Below are positions 1 through 11,279 of a stretch of 64,000 nucleotides of DNA, in pieces. The number at the start of each line of letters is the position of its first letter. Position 1 is the first letter of the stretch. A program made the position numbers and the translations under genes. This DNA is from Chloranthus sessilifolius. Lineage: Eukaryota; Streptophyta; Magnoliopsida; Chloranthales; Chloranthaceae. Below the pieces are notes generated by a model that was not told the origin of the DNA, made no database searches, and saw nothing but the letters and a program-made list of their open reading frames with translations. Location: positions 13,951,366-14,015,365 of the forward strand of contig CM037587.1 of the NCBI GenBank assembly GCA_021018995.1. The letters run 5' to 3'.

Positions 1-345
1 AAGATGCATCATTTGGAAGGTTGGGATAAAAACAATCTCCTTTTTCAGATTCAAAGCAGTCAATGCATGTTGGGCGGAGGAGATGGGGCGAGGTTATGAT
101 TTTACAGTGCAAATAAATAGTACGATTATGAGGTGAGGTTGCGTCTAAACCGTATGATATAAAGGTCATGATCTACAAATCTACGATGCAAAAGAGTAGT
201 GCAAAACTCAATCTCTATCATATGATTCGATACAATCAACTGTTTAATCGGATAATGACTTTGAAGTGCATTGAGTCATATGATAAAGATTATGCTTGGT
301 GCCAATCTTTCACTTATGATCTTTAGATCATGGCCTTCAAATTAA
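1..345 (+). repeat. Fragments of a MITE-like repeat family
   Basis: No gene seen. Bases 1-60 match the tail of the repeat at about 13715-14005 (shared words such as TTCAAAGCAGTCAATG), and about 225-345 match its head (CCAATCTTTCAC followed by GATCATGGCC). The same words occur at 1840-1965, 8100-8410 and inside the complete MITEs at 386-826 and 62066-62469. Reading: broken copies of one non-autonomous family; ends not defined here. Confidence 0.5.
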
Positions 346-385
346 CTGGCTTAGATGGTTACATTTATTAGCGGCGTTGTTTATG

Positions 386-826
386 GGTACCTCTATTCGC
401 ATCCATGCGTTCTTTGAAAGCGCCCACGTCTCAGACCCCTTGAAGACTATTGATTTATTCGGATCAGATGAGGGTGATTGTTTTTCACCCCGGTCGTCCA
501 TAAAATAGATCTTAAGATCATGTAACACTTATCGGACGACCAGTTTGTGATTCCATGTGTCCCCAATCCCCAAAATATGGCCCTAAAGTCACGTTTGAGC
601 AAGATATGTGCTATATGATTGAAGAGTCATATTTTGGGTATCGGCGATATAGGAAATAAAAAATTGACCGTCAGATTGATACACCATGAACCCAAGATCT
701 ATTTTGTGGAATATATTTGTTAAAAAAGATCTCCATTATCTGATCTGAAGAAATCAACGTTTTTTTCAGGGGTCTGGGATGTAGGCACTTTCAGAGAACA
801 TGTGGGCAGCGTGAAGAAAGAGGTAT
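386..826. mobile_element. TIR MITE (GGTACCTCT family), copy 1
   Basis: A 440-bp element with long diverged terminal inverted repeats. The left end reads GGTACCTCTATTCGCATCC and continues through a CAGACCCCTTGAA box. The right end is the reverse complement, with GGGGTCTGGGATGTAGGCAC and then CTTTCAGAGAACATGTGGGC. The interior is collinear with the copy at 62066-62469, including the block around AGATCATG and CACGTTTGAGCA. No coding capacity. No clear target duplication in this older copy. Confidence 0.7.
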
Positions 827-1360
827 TGACATGTGTGCCACATCAACAAAAAATTGAGCATTTGATGATAAGCTCATGGTCTCAAGATCCATTATATGAA
901 AAATTATGGTGAAAAAAAAATCTCGAGTGGTTGATCCGAAGCAATTAAACGATTTTAAACATGAAATATCCGACTTGAGAAGAACGAATTTCGGGTTGCA
1001 AGGGTGGCCACCAAAATTCCTCTAAGCTTTTAACTCATGTTCTGGGCAGAAAAAAGTTTGAGCCAAATTTTGGCTGGAATTTTTATGTGAGTTTTTTTTC
1101 AAAAAACTCTAGTTTGTGGGTCCCACTATATTGCAAATTTCATTTTTGTAGAAAATTTCAAATTTTCAGCTATTTTTTGCCAGAACTCGTGTTAATAAAT
1201 AAGGCATTAATAGATTCATATTTATATTTAGAACAACAAAGCCTAGAACAAGCCGTTCAGGCTTCACAACTACTAAGTAGTGTTGTTGAGGACTACGACA
1301 TAAGTAAATATACAGAACAAAAATCACTCAGGGAGCTAAGGATGGCTCCAACTATCATAC
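827..1360. other. Intergenic / 3' flank of polygalacturonase
   Basis: No supported gene. Open frames here are short and have low-complexity or unrecognisable translations. The part nearest 1360 should include the 3' untranslated region of the minus-strand polygalacturonase gene. No convincing AATAAA-type signal was chosen. Confidence 0.5.
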
Positions 1361-4300
1361 TTAGGCGCAGGGCGGCGGAATCTGAGTTCCCGAATACTTC
1401 GCATTGACGTTTTGGCACGACGATTTTACGAGTGGTCCGCCGCCGGCCGGGTCCAAATGAACATTGTGAAGCTTGACGTTCTGACATGGGTTCCCTCTAC
1501 TACACTGGAGAATGACTCCGATCGGAGTGGACGAAGTGCCTCTAATGTTTTTGAACGAAATGTCGCTTATCTTCACCTTAGAAGGAGGCTGTAGTTGTTG
1601 CTTCTGCATCCGATGATCCGATGAATTTAGGTTAGATCACATCAGAGTTCTATAGTCCGCGTAATTTTGTTAAAGAAATTAAAGTATGGTAGTTCATCTG
1701 ATGGCTTCCATCACTGTTTTTGGGTGAGATATGTGTCGATGATGGACCTCTAGTTGGGATACTTGCATTGACAAAAAATGTGCATCACCTGATGTAAAAG
1801 GGAGCTAAAAATGGTACCAAACATGTTCTCTACCATCTGATTTATCAGAGTCAACCATCTGATTTAATGACCTTTGATTGTATTGATTCAGAAGATAGAG
1901 ATTGCGTTTAGTTCCAATCTTTAGCATCAAAGATCTTTTCGTCATGGTCTAGATGGTTTTACAAGTGCCTCAGACCCCCGAAATGACGGTCTTTCTTTTT
2001 AACCATGTGCCAGGATACAAATCCATGTGCAAGTTATAGCTACCTATGTATAATTGCGGTCGTGGCCCTATATATATATATGTGTGTGTGTGTGCGTATT
2101 CATAAAATTGAATGGTGCATATTAGATCAGATTGACTTACAGTCACATCGCAATTAGCGAATGGACAGTATATCTGATCAATTATGATCGGATTGCCGAC
2201 ATTTTTCATCACGATGTTATTAAACGACATGTTGCTTGCTACACTGCTTCCAGGAGAGTTGGGCCATGTCTTGATCCTAACGCCGTTCATGGTGTCGGCT
2301 AAGGTGCAATCTTTAACGACGAGTCCAGTCACATCTTCTTCATTTTTGTATCTTCCTAAGCTTCCCACACTATCAAAACACCCAAGAAAAAAGTCAGCAA
2401 TAATATTAACAGGCCGACTCGATACTCGGCCATGTCCAACCGAGTTTTCTACCTGGTCGAGATCCATCGGATCGGGTTGGCTCAAATCAAGCATATGCCT
2501 TCTACCATTGGGCAGAAGGCATTAATATGAGAGACATTAATTAAAATGTCACCCAAAATCTCAATTTACAGCCGCTAAGATATCGATTTCGGTTGGCTTG
2601 GGCCACTGGAAATTTAATCAAAAGTTTGACCGAAATCCAAGTTGATCTCAATATCGGTCATGACCGAAGCCGAAACTGAAACCGAATCCAACTTTTTGAA
2701 CCTTGATAAGAGATGCTATGCACAAAAATTTTACACCATCAATAATCATTTGAAATGATTGATGGATGGAGTAAAATATACTCAACTTTTATTTAAAGAG
2801 TTATTTATACCTAAAAGTGTTACAACATCTTGCTTTTACCATATAGCTTAGATTTTATGTGCATAATCTATGGCAAGTATACCAATGGAACTTTTCCCTT
2901 AGGCCTGAAAGCTCAACTCATTTATATTTTGAATCAACTAGGCCAAGGCTAAGATATACTCTTTGGGTTGACCAGGACCAAGGGTTTGGCCCCAATTTAT
3001 TTATGATCATGTTTTTCAAAATGACAAAAATACCCTTACCCCAATTTACTTATGATCATGTTTTTAAAAATGACAAAAATACCCTTATGTGAAAACCCTA
3101 GGAAGTGCACCTGATACCGTGTCCCGGCCCGCAGGTGATGCCACTGATGATAACGTCAGAGTTCCCCTGTCCGACGGAGATGCAATCGTCCCCGGTTCCG
3201 ATGGTTGATTCAAAGATGGTCACGTGGGAGGATCTTTCAATGTGAATTCCATCGGTGTTGGGGCTATCGCCTGGTGCAGTGATCTCGAGATTGGTGGCAC
3301 GGAATTTTGAGCAACCGACAATGCCCATGTGAAAGAACTTAGGATTTACGGACTTTATACCTCTTACGAGGGTGTTGTTCATGGTAACAAACTTTATCGA
3401 CTGGAATAAGAGAGAGAAAATTTAATTTATTGTGGTTAGGGGTATACAAGGAATAAATTGTAAACAAAATACTAGTAATTTCGCGGCGATTTTGTTTTGT
3501 TAACGTAGTTTCTAATCCAATGGTTGGGAGAAGCTTTTTATTCATTTTCAACTTTGCGCGAATTTTATGTGAAATAAGGGTGGGAAGTTGTGTTAACCAA
3601 ACAACATCTATAATACGGTAGTGAAACTTTTAACCTTGTGAAAGGTGGAGCCTAAAATAATTTTTTTTTGCCAAGCTCAATAAATTTTCAAGTTTTACTA
3701 TCTAACAATAGGGGCAACTTAGGAATAAATTGTATCTGACTTGCACATATTTCAGAGGTCATGTAATCTGTAACAGTCAGCTTTTGACATTGTATAGGAC
3801 TTCATAAGCTATGATGCTAGAGTTGTTTCTATACTAGGTGAGTATCCTAAATTACCCCATTTATTTGAAGAAAAGGGGGGCAATTTGGAATAAATTGTGT
3901 TATTGCTAAATGACAGGGGCAATTTAGGAATAAATGGCATAAAGGTCAATGATCCAAGGGTTCTAAAGGCAAGGGATCCAGTATGATTGTGAAGTATGGA
4001 TGTTTGTATATACGTACAGTGGGTAGAACTTTGCAATTTTTATGTTTGGGGCATTGAGCTCTTGGCCAAGCAGAAGCACCCTGCCCATCAAAAGTCCCCC
4101 CTCCGGTCAACGTAAGACCGTTGATCCATGCGAACTCAACCCAATCCGCTCCATATTTGTTCAGGTTTGTCGATGCCATCAACGTGCCCTGAAAAACCAA
4201 TCGATCATAAGTTTAAACTAGATTTGACTCTCGTCATCGGCATCGCAAGGTTATCAAGCTTATGAAGCACCTTTTAGCCTATTGAATCTTATCAGAGGCT

Positions 4301-6250
4301 ATTTTCACGGATTTCAGGGTCTCAAAAATAAGATCAATCAGCTTTTGACATGATGTGATGGTAAAAAAGCACTTCACAGGATTTAAAACTTTTCTCATAG
4401 TCCTCATGAGGTTCTTAAAGTTATGAAGCATGCCTCAGACACTAATCTCATTGAAAATTGACTATCACGTAATTTAAGGATACTAATACTCATGCCAGCC
4501 AACTTACTTTTACAAGATTGGGTGGTTATGAACGTAGTGACCAATGCAGGTTCCGGGAACAAATTGGCTCGGAAAAACTTCCAAAATTTTTTTGGCAAAA
4601 AATATCAAATTCGGGAAAAAATGGTCAAAATATGGAATATATATTTATATATAATATTGATAAAAATTATAAAAGACAAAAAAATATAAAATTTGTCTGA
4701 AATTGGGGGAAATTCAGATATAATTTGAGAAATTTGCTAATTATTCAAAAAATTCAGATTTTATTCATAAATTCATGAACAATTCGGATTTAATCCTTCT
4801 TCATTTTTTTTGTTCAAAAATTCATGAATTATTCATGACTTTTTCAAAAAGTCAGCAAATTTGGTCACTAAAGTTATAAAGGTGTTTTATCACCCCATTA
4901 ATCAATTTTCATAGAAATTCATCGGCCGATATTTGAAATCTTACCTCCATCTGAACCGTCAAAGTTTTTGCGTCTTTGCATGGCCCTGAGAATTTGAGCG
5001 GGCCGACCAAATAAGTCCCTATGGGTATGTAAATCTTAACGGTACCGGTGGATGAGCACGCCGCCTTCCATGCATCCATAAAGGCCTAAAATCACAACCA
5101 TCATTCTGTTAGAAAAGGATGGATAAGATAACTAACCTATGCCAATGAGGCACTGAATTGCTAACAGTCGGTTAGGGTGCAAATAGGGTCAGGTCCATAG
5201 GTATAATAGTCCCACATTGATTAGAGAAAAGTTTCAACCCTGGTTATATGTAATGACAGACACTACATGTCATGATGCGCTTTAGTTAGGGACTTGAGCT
5301 CATTCCAGGACCAAGGTGCATACGGAAACCTAAAACTAAACAATATTGTGGCATACAGGTATGGGTCGTCACAATAGGGCTGTGTCGGGCTTGGATCTAA
5401 AACTACGGCAGCCATGGGTCTATGTTTAGAACCTAATCCGACCCATACCCAACCCGCAGACAGCTCATTGCAGCCAATGAGCTGCACAGGTATTGAGCAG
5501 TGTGCACATTTAAAAGAAGGAAAAAAAGGATACTGTAAAGGCATTAAGATAATTTAATATTTTGCCTAATTAAAAAAATTACAAATTTCCCCTTTTGTTT
5601 AATAATAAAAGCATCAAGATCCACCAATCACCAAAAAATTACTCTGATGAGCCTTACTTTTTGAACGCTAGATTCAATCATATTTGCCATTAACACTTTA
5701 ATTTTTCATTAATAAATAAAAGCAAAATTCACAAAAATTATAAAAGCCCAAATATTAGAAAAAAATCAGCAAGGGAAAAAACAAAAAAATGTGAAAAAAT
5801 TGGCAAAATTCCAGAAAAGATCGGAAAGCATTTGGAAAAAAGTAATGGAAATATTTAAAAAATAAATATTTTTTGACAAAATTGAGGGAAAATTCAGAGA
5901 AAATGCGTTTAAAACGTAAAAATCGTGATTAATAATTTACTATAAAAAAAAATTGAGTTTTAAATAAGTTTTCTCAGTGCTCTAAGAGGCTGGATACCTC
6001 ATTATCAAAAGAAAAAGAAAAGGACAAAAAAAAACCACCAAAAATTTCAAATCTAAAAACTAAAAGCATAATAAATATCATAAAATTCTCTACCGAAAAA
6101 AAAAAAAACCCAAACCTTGGTATCGTCTGATTTTCCATTTCCTCTAGCACCATACTTCTTCACACTAAAAGTCTCAGAGTTCCCACTCTGAATAAGTATA
6201 TTGAAACAGACAAAGAACACCAAGAACCATGCCTTTTCATCAAACTTCAT
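1361..6250 (-). CDS. Exopolygalacturonase (GH28), six exons, apparently intact
   Basis: Secreted pectin-degrading enzyme of glycoside hydrolase family 28 that cleaves polygalacturonan in cell walls; the sequence looks like the pollen exopolygalacturonase clade. Exons on the minus strand: 6250-6116, 5085-4945, 4188-4018, 3400-3111, 2369-2141 and about 1588 (or 1600/1603) to 1361 including the stop. Every intron has GT-AG ends and the phases agree (45, 47 and 57 codons, then 290+229 nt = 173 codons, then 75-80), giving about 397-402 residues, normal for the family. The N-terminus is a signal peptide (hydrophobic around residues 7-20). All four GH28 signatures are present: NTD (197-199), the catalytic aspartates in GDDC (220-221), GHG (242-244) and RIK (277-279). 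The only uncertain junction is the last acceptor, where three in-frame AGs lie within 15 nt. Intron 1 holds a solo LTR; intron 5 holds a TG microsatellite and a repeat fragment. No disabling change is seen. Substrate preference and tissue are inference. Confidence 0.93.
1840..1970 (+). repeat. MITE-family fragment in polygalacturonase intron 5
   Basis: Carries the family words TTGATTCAGAAGATAGAGATT and then CCAATCTTTAGC, followed by a CATGGTCTAGATGG block, as in the repeats at 8100-8410 and 13715-14005. Ends not defined. Confidence 0.45.
2070..2098. repeat. (TA)n(TG)n microsatellite in intron 5
   Basis: Compound dinucleotide tract: TA repeats followed by TG repeats, inside the polygalacturonase intron 2140-1604. 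Confidence 0.9.
5202..5373 (+). mobile_element. Solo LTR of a TRIM in polygalacturonase intron 1
   Basis: A 172-bp block homologous to both LTRs of the TRIM at 27460-27860 (shared start around AATAGTCCCACATTG, shared end GGGTCGTCACA). It is flanked by a perfect 5-bp duplication ATAGG (5197-5201 and 5374-5378), so the boundaries are exact. The 5' TG has mutated to TA. Reading: LTR-LTR recombination left this solo LTR after insertion in the intron; the coding exons are not affected. Confidence 0.85.
5374..6115. other. Rest of polygalacturonase intron 1
   Basis: AT-rich intron sequence with many A- and T-runs between the solo LTR and exon 1. No further feature recognised. Confidence 0.6.
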
Positions 6251-6660
6251 ATTTATTTATTATTATTTATTATTTATTATTTATTTTTATTTTTATTTCT
6301 TAAACAAGTTTTTTTAACTTTTTTTTTTTTATGCAAATGTTTTTTTTGGGGGTTTGAATTTATAATGGTTCCAATGCAATTTGGGCTTAGAAATTTGTTA
6401 ACTGCCCTAACTTCCTCCCACCACTAAATAATTTGTTTTGTAACCGACAGCTTCCCCTCAAATAATGCCCTTAGAACATAAGGTAAATAAGCCCGGTTCA
6501 AATGCCCAAGTAGGCATTTGTTAAGAATAAGGACCCCCCTTATCCCTTGGAAAGCGCCTTAATGACATATGGTCAAAGCCCACAAAGAGTGGCCAATTGA
6601 AAGGTTCCACCCAATTTTCTTTTATTTTAATTTTTAACTTTTTTGTTACTATGACATGGA
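6251..6660. promoter_or_regulatory. Upstream region of polygalacturonase
   Basis: About 400 bp 5' of the minus-strand ATG at 6250. The first 100 bp are TTTATT-type low-complexity sequence, so a TATA box cannot be picked with confidence. No other gene is seen. Confidence 0.4.
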
Positions 6661-7810
6661 TTAATTCAATGGGTCTCAACGGACCGGGCTCAAGCCCGAC
6701 TGCCAAGCATGAAATGGGTTAGTTATGGGCTAAGGTAGGTACGTCCGAAATATAAATGGGATGGCCTGGCCCAATTAATATGTCAGGCAAGGTATGAGCT
6801 AGTTGCAAAAACCCAATTAAAGATAGGCCCGTTTAAGCCCAGTCTGGCTGAATTGGGCCAGGTATGAGCTAGTTGGAAAAGCTCAATTAAAAATAGGCCC
6901 ATTTAAGCCCAGCCCGGCCGAGTATGGGCTGAGTTAGGTAGGCCAGATTTAAAAATAGACACAGCCCAGACTGAGTAGTAATCGAGGGCGGGTATGGGCT
7001 AGTTCCAACAGGTCCCAAAATAATTGGACCTTTTATGACGCGTTCCAAACATGGGCCGCATTCAGACCCCTAAGGTTGCCAATGTGTTGGGTCTTTCCGA
7101 GGCTGGTGTCGGCTAAGTTTGATAGGCCCAATTTAAAAATGGGCTGGCTTGATCTAACCAAGTTAGTAGTCAGGTTGAGTATTGGCTATTTCCAAGTGGT
7201 CCTATTATAATAGTCTTGTTAGAGGCCCAATTCGATTAAATGAGACCATTTGTATAGAATTTCCGGGTCAGTTCTTGGCCCGGTCCAACCCACCATGAAC
7301 TATGTATAGGTTAAGGTAATTAGGCTTGATTAATAAACGGGCTGGTGTGGCCTATTGTGATTAGTAATTGGGCCGGATATGTGCTAGTTCCAATAGCCCA
7401 ATTATAATCAGCTTGTTTAAGGCCTGGCTGCCCAGCCCATTGAGATCCCTAATTGGGTCAGTCTATAGCCCAACCTGACTTTTTATCTGGTACAAACTTG
7501 AGCCATCGGGCCAGGCTTGAAGAAATGACCCAACCTTCTGGTTCGGTTGGGTTAAATCAGCTCAAAAGTTGGGTACGGTCTAAGCTATCTGGCCCGATAT
7601 TTTATATATAATATATAAATGGATCATGGGGTTTAGGCGATTTCGAATCAGGTGACCCGACCCGGTTGTTCATATAAAGTATACACCTTTGACCTGTCGG
7701 GCCGAGTTGGGTGCATCCAAGGATCCTATCGGGTTTGGTTGAGGGACCAAAGTGTGGGTCAGACCAAAATTATGGCCCAACCCGACCTGTCGGACAGCCC
7801 TAATCAATTA
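6660..7810. repeat. Degenerate GGCCCA / CCCAATT-rich tandem repeat
   Basis: A long block built of variants of words such as GGGCTAGTTCCAA, CCCAATTA, TAGGCCC and TTTAAGCCCAG. The clearest pair is near 6786-6840 and 6855-6915, two ~70-bp units sharing GGTATGAGCTAGTTG and TTTAAGCCCAG. Elsewhere the unit is too diverged to fix a period. It is not coding: frames are interrupted and translations are repetitive. Confidence 0.65.
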
Positions 7811-8099
7811 TGTGAAAAAAACTTATTGACACAGAATTTAGAGGCCTTGGAGTTCATTGAAGTATTTTGATGACATTCTATGGCTGCTTCATAACCTTCT
7901 GATGATGCCTATGACAAAGTATATTGCAAACAGGGAACAGCCACAGGGTAATATGGACATTTCCGTGAACCAAGGACCTCCCTCCCTTGTTTCTTAAGTA
8001 AACTTTTTAATTTCAATTTTTATTTTCCACGAATTTCTAGGTGGATATCTTTATTTACAGCCCAAGATTTTTCCTTTTCAACCTAAGTTTCATGTGCTT
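7811..8099. other. Spacer, nothing recognised
   Basis: Unique-looking intergenic sequence between two repeats; no gene or element identified. Confidence 0.4.
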
Positions 8100-8410
8100 A
8101 AATCATTGACTGCTTTGATATAGAAGATGGAGATTATTTTTTCATCCCAATCTTTGACATAATAGATCTTGAGATCATGGCCGTACCATCAGATGGTCAG
8201 ATTTTGATTCCACACATCTCGAAAAGTATCCTAAGAATCACGCTTGTTGTATAACCGATAATCATGTTTAGATTTGGGAATGTGCCACGTGGATAAAATC
8301 TAATTGTCCGGAGATATGCTCATGATCTCAATAAGTATTCTATCCAAGATTCAAATGAAAAATGATCTTCATCGTCTATTTCAAAGCAATCAATGATTTA
8401 AGCATGTGGA
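8100..8410 (+). repeat. MITE-family copy, diverged
   Basis: Starts near GTGCTTAAATCATTGACTGC and ends near TTCAAAGCAATCAATG. It includes the internal words CATCCCAATCTTTGAC and TTGAGATCATGG shared with 13715-14005 and with the two complete MITEs. Terminal repeats are not clear. Confidence 0.5.
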
Positions 8411-8520
8411 AATTAAGTTGAGAAGGAATAATCTTGAGTTGCACATAGACGTACCATTTTTCAAGTTAAAACTTAAATTGACGACTAGTAAGTATTTTTA
8501 TTTAGAAATAAAATAAAAAA

Positions 8521-8936
8521 TGGGAGCCATTACTTATACACGCTTTTTAAGTGGTTGCATCAGATTATACCGAATTTAAAAGAAAGACTTGCAAGTTTGG
8601 CGACCTCTAATATGTGAAAACACCATCTACGCCGCCCTTTGATATGAAGGCCATAATTAAAAGATATCAATTGCAAAAGATTAGAACAAAATATACTTTT
8701 TATCATTTGATGAAATGGAGTCAAAGGGTATTATACAATTCAAATGTTGACTATAATAGATTATATGACAAGTATCGTGTTTTGCTCCAATTTTATCTAC
8801 TAGAGATCTATTAATCATGAACTTCAAATCAGACGGCCCATATTGCATTTTTACATATCACATGTCCCTAAAATACCAAATCTTTTTTTAAATTTGGTGC
8901 AATCGCTTGAAAAACGTGTGCAAGCAATGGCTCCCA
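8521..8936. mobile_element. TIR MITE (TGGGAGCC family)
   Basis: A 416-bp element with ~40-bp imperfect terminal inverted repeats: the left end is TGGGAGCCATTACTTATACA and the right end is the reverse complement of TGGGAGCCATTGCTTGCACA. It is flanked by TAAAAAA on the left (8514-8520) and TAAAAAAA on the right (8937-8944), consistent with a 7-8-bp target duplication, though the A-run makes the length ambiguous. The duplication length suggests hAT, but superfamily is not certain. No transposase. Related ends recur at 9148-10013 and 10545-10657. Confidence 0.78.
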
Positions 8937-9060
8937 TAAAAAAAGTAAAGCAACAAAAATTCAATTATTATTTATATATTAAAATACTAGTATGAAACAC
9001 GTACGAGATGCACCGGAAAAAGGAGAAAACAAAGAAACCAAAACATTTGTCAAGACAAGG

Positions 9061-9085
9061 AGAGAGAGAGAGAGAGAGAGAGAGA
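9061..9085. repeat. (GA)n microsatellite
   Basis: Uninterrupted GA dinucleotide tract between two MITEs. Confidence 0.95.
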
Positions 9086-9147
9086 TGAATGATTGGAAGT
9101 GTATACTAATTTGTAAACATCTAAATCAATGGAAGTACATATTAACT

Positions 9148-10013
9148 AAGGGAGTGAGCCATTAATTGCACACATTTTTAAGTTGTTACACCGAATTCAC
9201 AAAAAATTGTCCTTGCACATAATTCATGTGATTGCACCATAAAAATAAAAATAAAAATTGCACCTTTATCTGTCTCTCTCACAGATTTTTCAATACACAC
9301 ATTTTTAAGTTGTTGCACTGAATTCACAAAAAATTGTCCTTGCACATACTTCATGTGCTTGCACCATAAAAAAAAAAAAGAAAATTGCACCTTTATCTCT
9401 CTCTCTCTCTCTCAAATTTTTCAATACAGAACATGCCTTTTTGGCACTCTCAAATAAAATATCTCCCCATCTTGGAAGATCACCCCAAATCTCTTACAAA
9501 CTCTCTCCTCTAATCTCCTCGTCCAGCTCAGCCGCTTTACGCACCAAATTCTTAGGAATCTTCACTTCTCTCTAATTGCAATTTCATGGCTAAAAGACTC
9601 AAACAATATCTATTGTATCTTATCTATTTGGAAGGACTTCAACTTACCACCTCTCTTTCCTCTCTCAATCTCACTTTTTGTCCCTCCAATTGTAAGGCTC
9701 ATATGCAACCCGTACGATGTATATTGTCTTTGAGAAAGCAACAACAATATAACACCTCTCCCTCTCCCTTTTGGGTTTTTCTCTCATAAAGATCATGATG
9801 CACACGCAACAGACCAGTCATGGCGCACAGGTTTCAAATCTCCTATCACTTGTTCTCCTCACCTCCGAAAAGAGTTCAATGATGTGGTATGCTAATAACT
9901 ATAAGGTGCAACCACTAGGGTAACTTAGTCATTTAAAAAACTAATAATATTATCAAATTTTTACTTAATCAAGGGCAATCACTTAAAATATGTGTGCAAG
10001 TAATGACTCCCTT
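9148..10013. mobile_element. Larger MITE-like element with GGGAGTSA ends
   Basis: The left end (GGGAGTGAGCCATTAATTGC) and the reverse complement of the right end (GGGAGTCATTACTTGCACAC) pair as terminal inverted repeats related to the element at 8521-8936. The interior holds a 127-bp tandem duplication (9169-9422) and CT-rich, leader-like sequence. There is no transposase frame. The short frame at 9586-9789 has no recognisable product. Confidence 0.6.
9169..9422. repeat. 127-bp tandem duplication
   Basis: Two copies, starting at 9169 and 9296, that share CACACATTTTTAAGTTGTT, ATTGTCCTTGCACATA and TTGCACCTTTATCT. They differ by a few substitutions, by A-run length and by an expanded CT tract in the second copy. 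Confidence 0.85.
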
Positions 10014-10149
10014 AAATTTTATATAGACCCAATTCTCTCTCTACCGTTCCCCATTCTCTCTCTCACTAAAAAAACTCTCTACACCATTCCCTCTCTCTCT
10101 ACATCTCTTTCTGTTCTCTTCAACCAACACCAGAAACAACGATTCACCT

Positions 10150-10184
<35 letters not shown>

Positions 10185-10657
10185 CTCTGTTCAAACACTA
10201 TAAACAAACACCAAAACCAATTTTTCCCTCTGATCTAAAATGAATATAAAAATAAAAGTAAATGGAGGTTGAAGGAGCTTCAATAATACCATCAGTAATG
10301 ACTTTCTCTTTCTCCAATATTTTTTCTCTTCTCACTTTGGGTACTTGAGAAAAGCATAGTCTCTCTCTACCAATCTCGTTTTCCTTCTTTACTATATATC
10401 AACAATAGTGATGTTGCTCTCTCTCTTTGTATACCATATTAGGTTTGTGTTTGTCTCCCTCTTCGTCTTCAAGTGACCTCCAAATATTAGGGTTCTCTAC
10501 GCCTCATTCTTTCTCCCAATTCTGCTTAATTTTATCTCTACAGACAAGGTGAAACAACAAGGGTAAGTTTGTCATTTAAAAAAATTTAATAAAAATCATC
10601 TTTTACTTAATATGGTGCAACGAATAAAATGCGTTTGCAAGTAACAACTCCCATTAA
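10014..10657. repeat. CT-rich segment ending in a third copy of the MITE terminus
   Basis: About 10545-10657 is a direct repeat of about 9920-10013: both contain GGTAA, TTTGTCATTTAAAAAA-like and TTTTACTTAAT blocks and end with TGCAAGTAA...ACTCCC. Between them the sequence is CT-rich, with a (CT)n tract at about 10153-10181. This looks like a nested or tandem arrangement of the same TIR family. Confidence 0.5.
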
Positions 10658-11071
10658 CTAATTTAGATAAGGAAATTAATTTGTTGACACTTAAGTGAAT
10701 GGGCCAGTATAAAATTTGTAAGCAATCCAAAGGGAAGAATGCTATCTAGATTAGATATATAGGAAAGAAAAACCAAAGAGAAAAGAAAAAGGCATAAATT
10801 GTAGGGGAGTTGACCAAATAGGGCACTAACATACAAAATAATAGCCAAGTTATACCTTTTTTAAAATACTACCCTTACAGGGTTTTATAAAAAAAATTAC
10901 TGAAAAAGATATGTAAAAATTGTAGTTAATATTATAAAATTATATATTTACCTTAATCTCACTCAGTCGCTTCTTTCTCTCTCCTTAAACTGCTCTCCGA
11001 TTCTAATTGGTCACAAGGCCCATGATTCTTCTCTCTCTCCACACATCAATCTAGGGTTGAAGCTTTCACGA
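10658..11071. other. Spacer, nothing recognised
   Basis: AT-rich intergenic sequence with no supported gene. Confidence 0.4.
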
Positions 11072-11224
11072 TTGTAAATTATTAGAAGGATGAAAGTAAA
11101 GGAGATGGAATCAAGGTAGAACTTAGAGGCACGTTAAGATAAATATATTCTCTAAACGTGCCTCTAAGTTCTACCCTTGATTCTATCTCCTTTAATTTTT
11201 GCTTTCATGCTTCCAATAATTTAC
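11072..11224. repeat. Inverted duplication (hairpin) at a copia LTR end
   Basis: The left arm (11072-11136) and right arm (11152-11224) are near-perfect reverse complements of about 65-73 nt with a ~15-nt loop. The right arm is the normal end of the copia LTR, matched at 13580-13652; the left arm is an inverted copy of it. Confidence 0.85.
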
Positions 11225-11279
11225 AACAATTCTAAACGTTATTTTGCAACATTGAAGCATCTATGACATCAATCAAAGT

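Noticed and set aside
1087-1407. 106-codon plus-strand frame near the polygalacturonase 3' end
   Set aside because: Its end overlaps the last exon on the opposite strand and the translation has no recognisable family.
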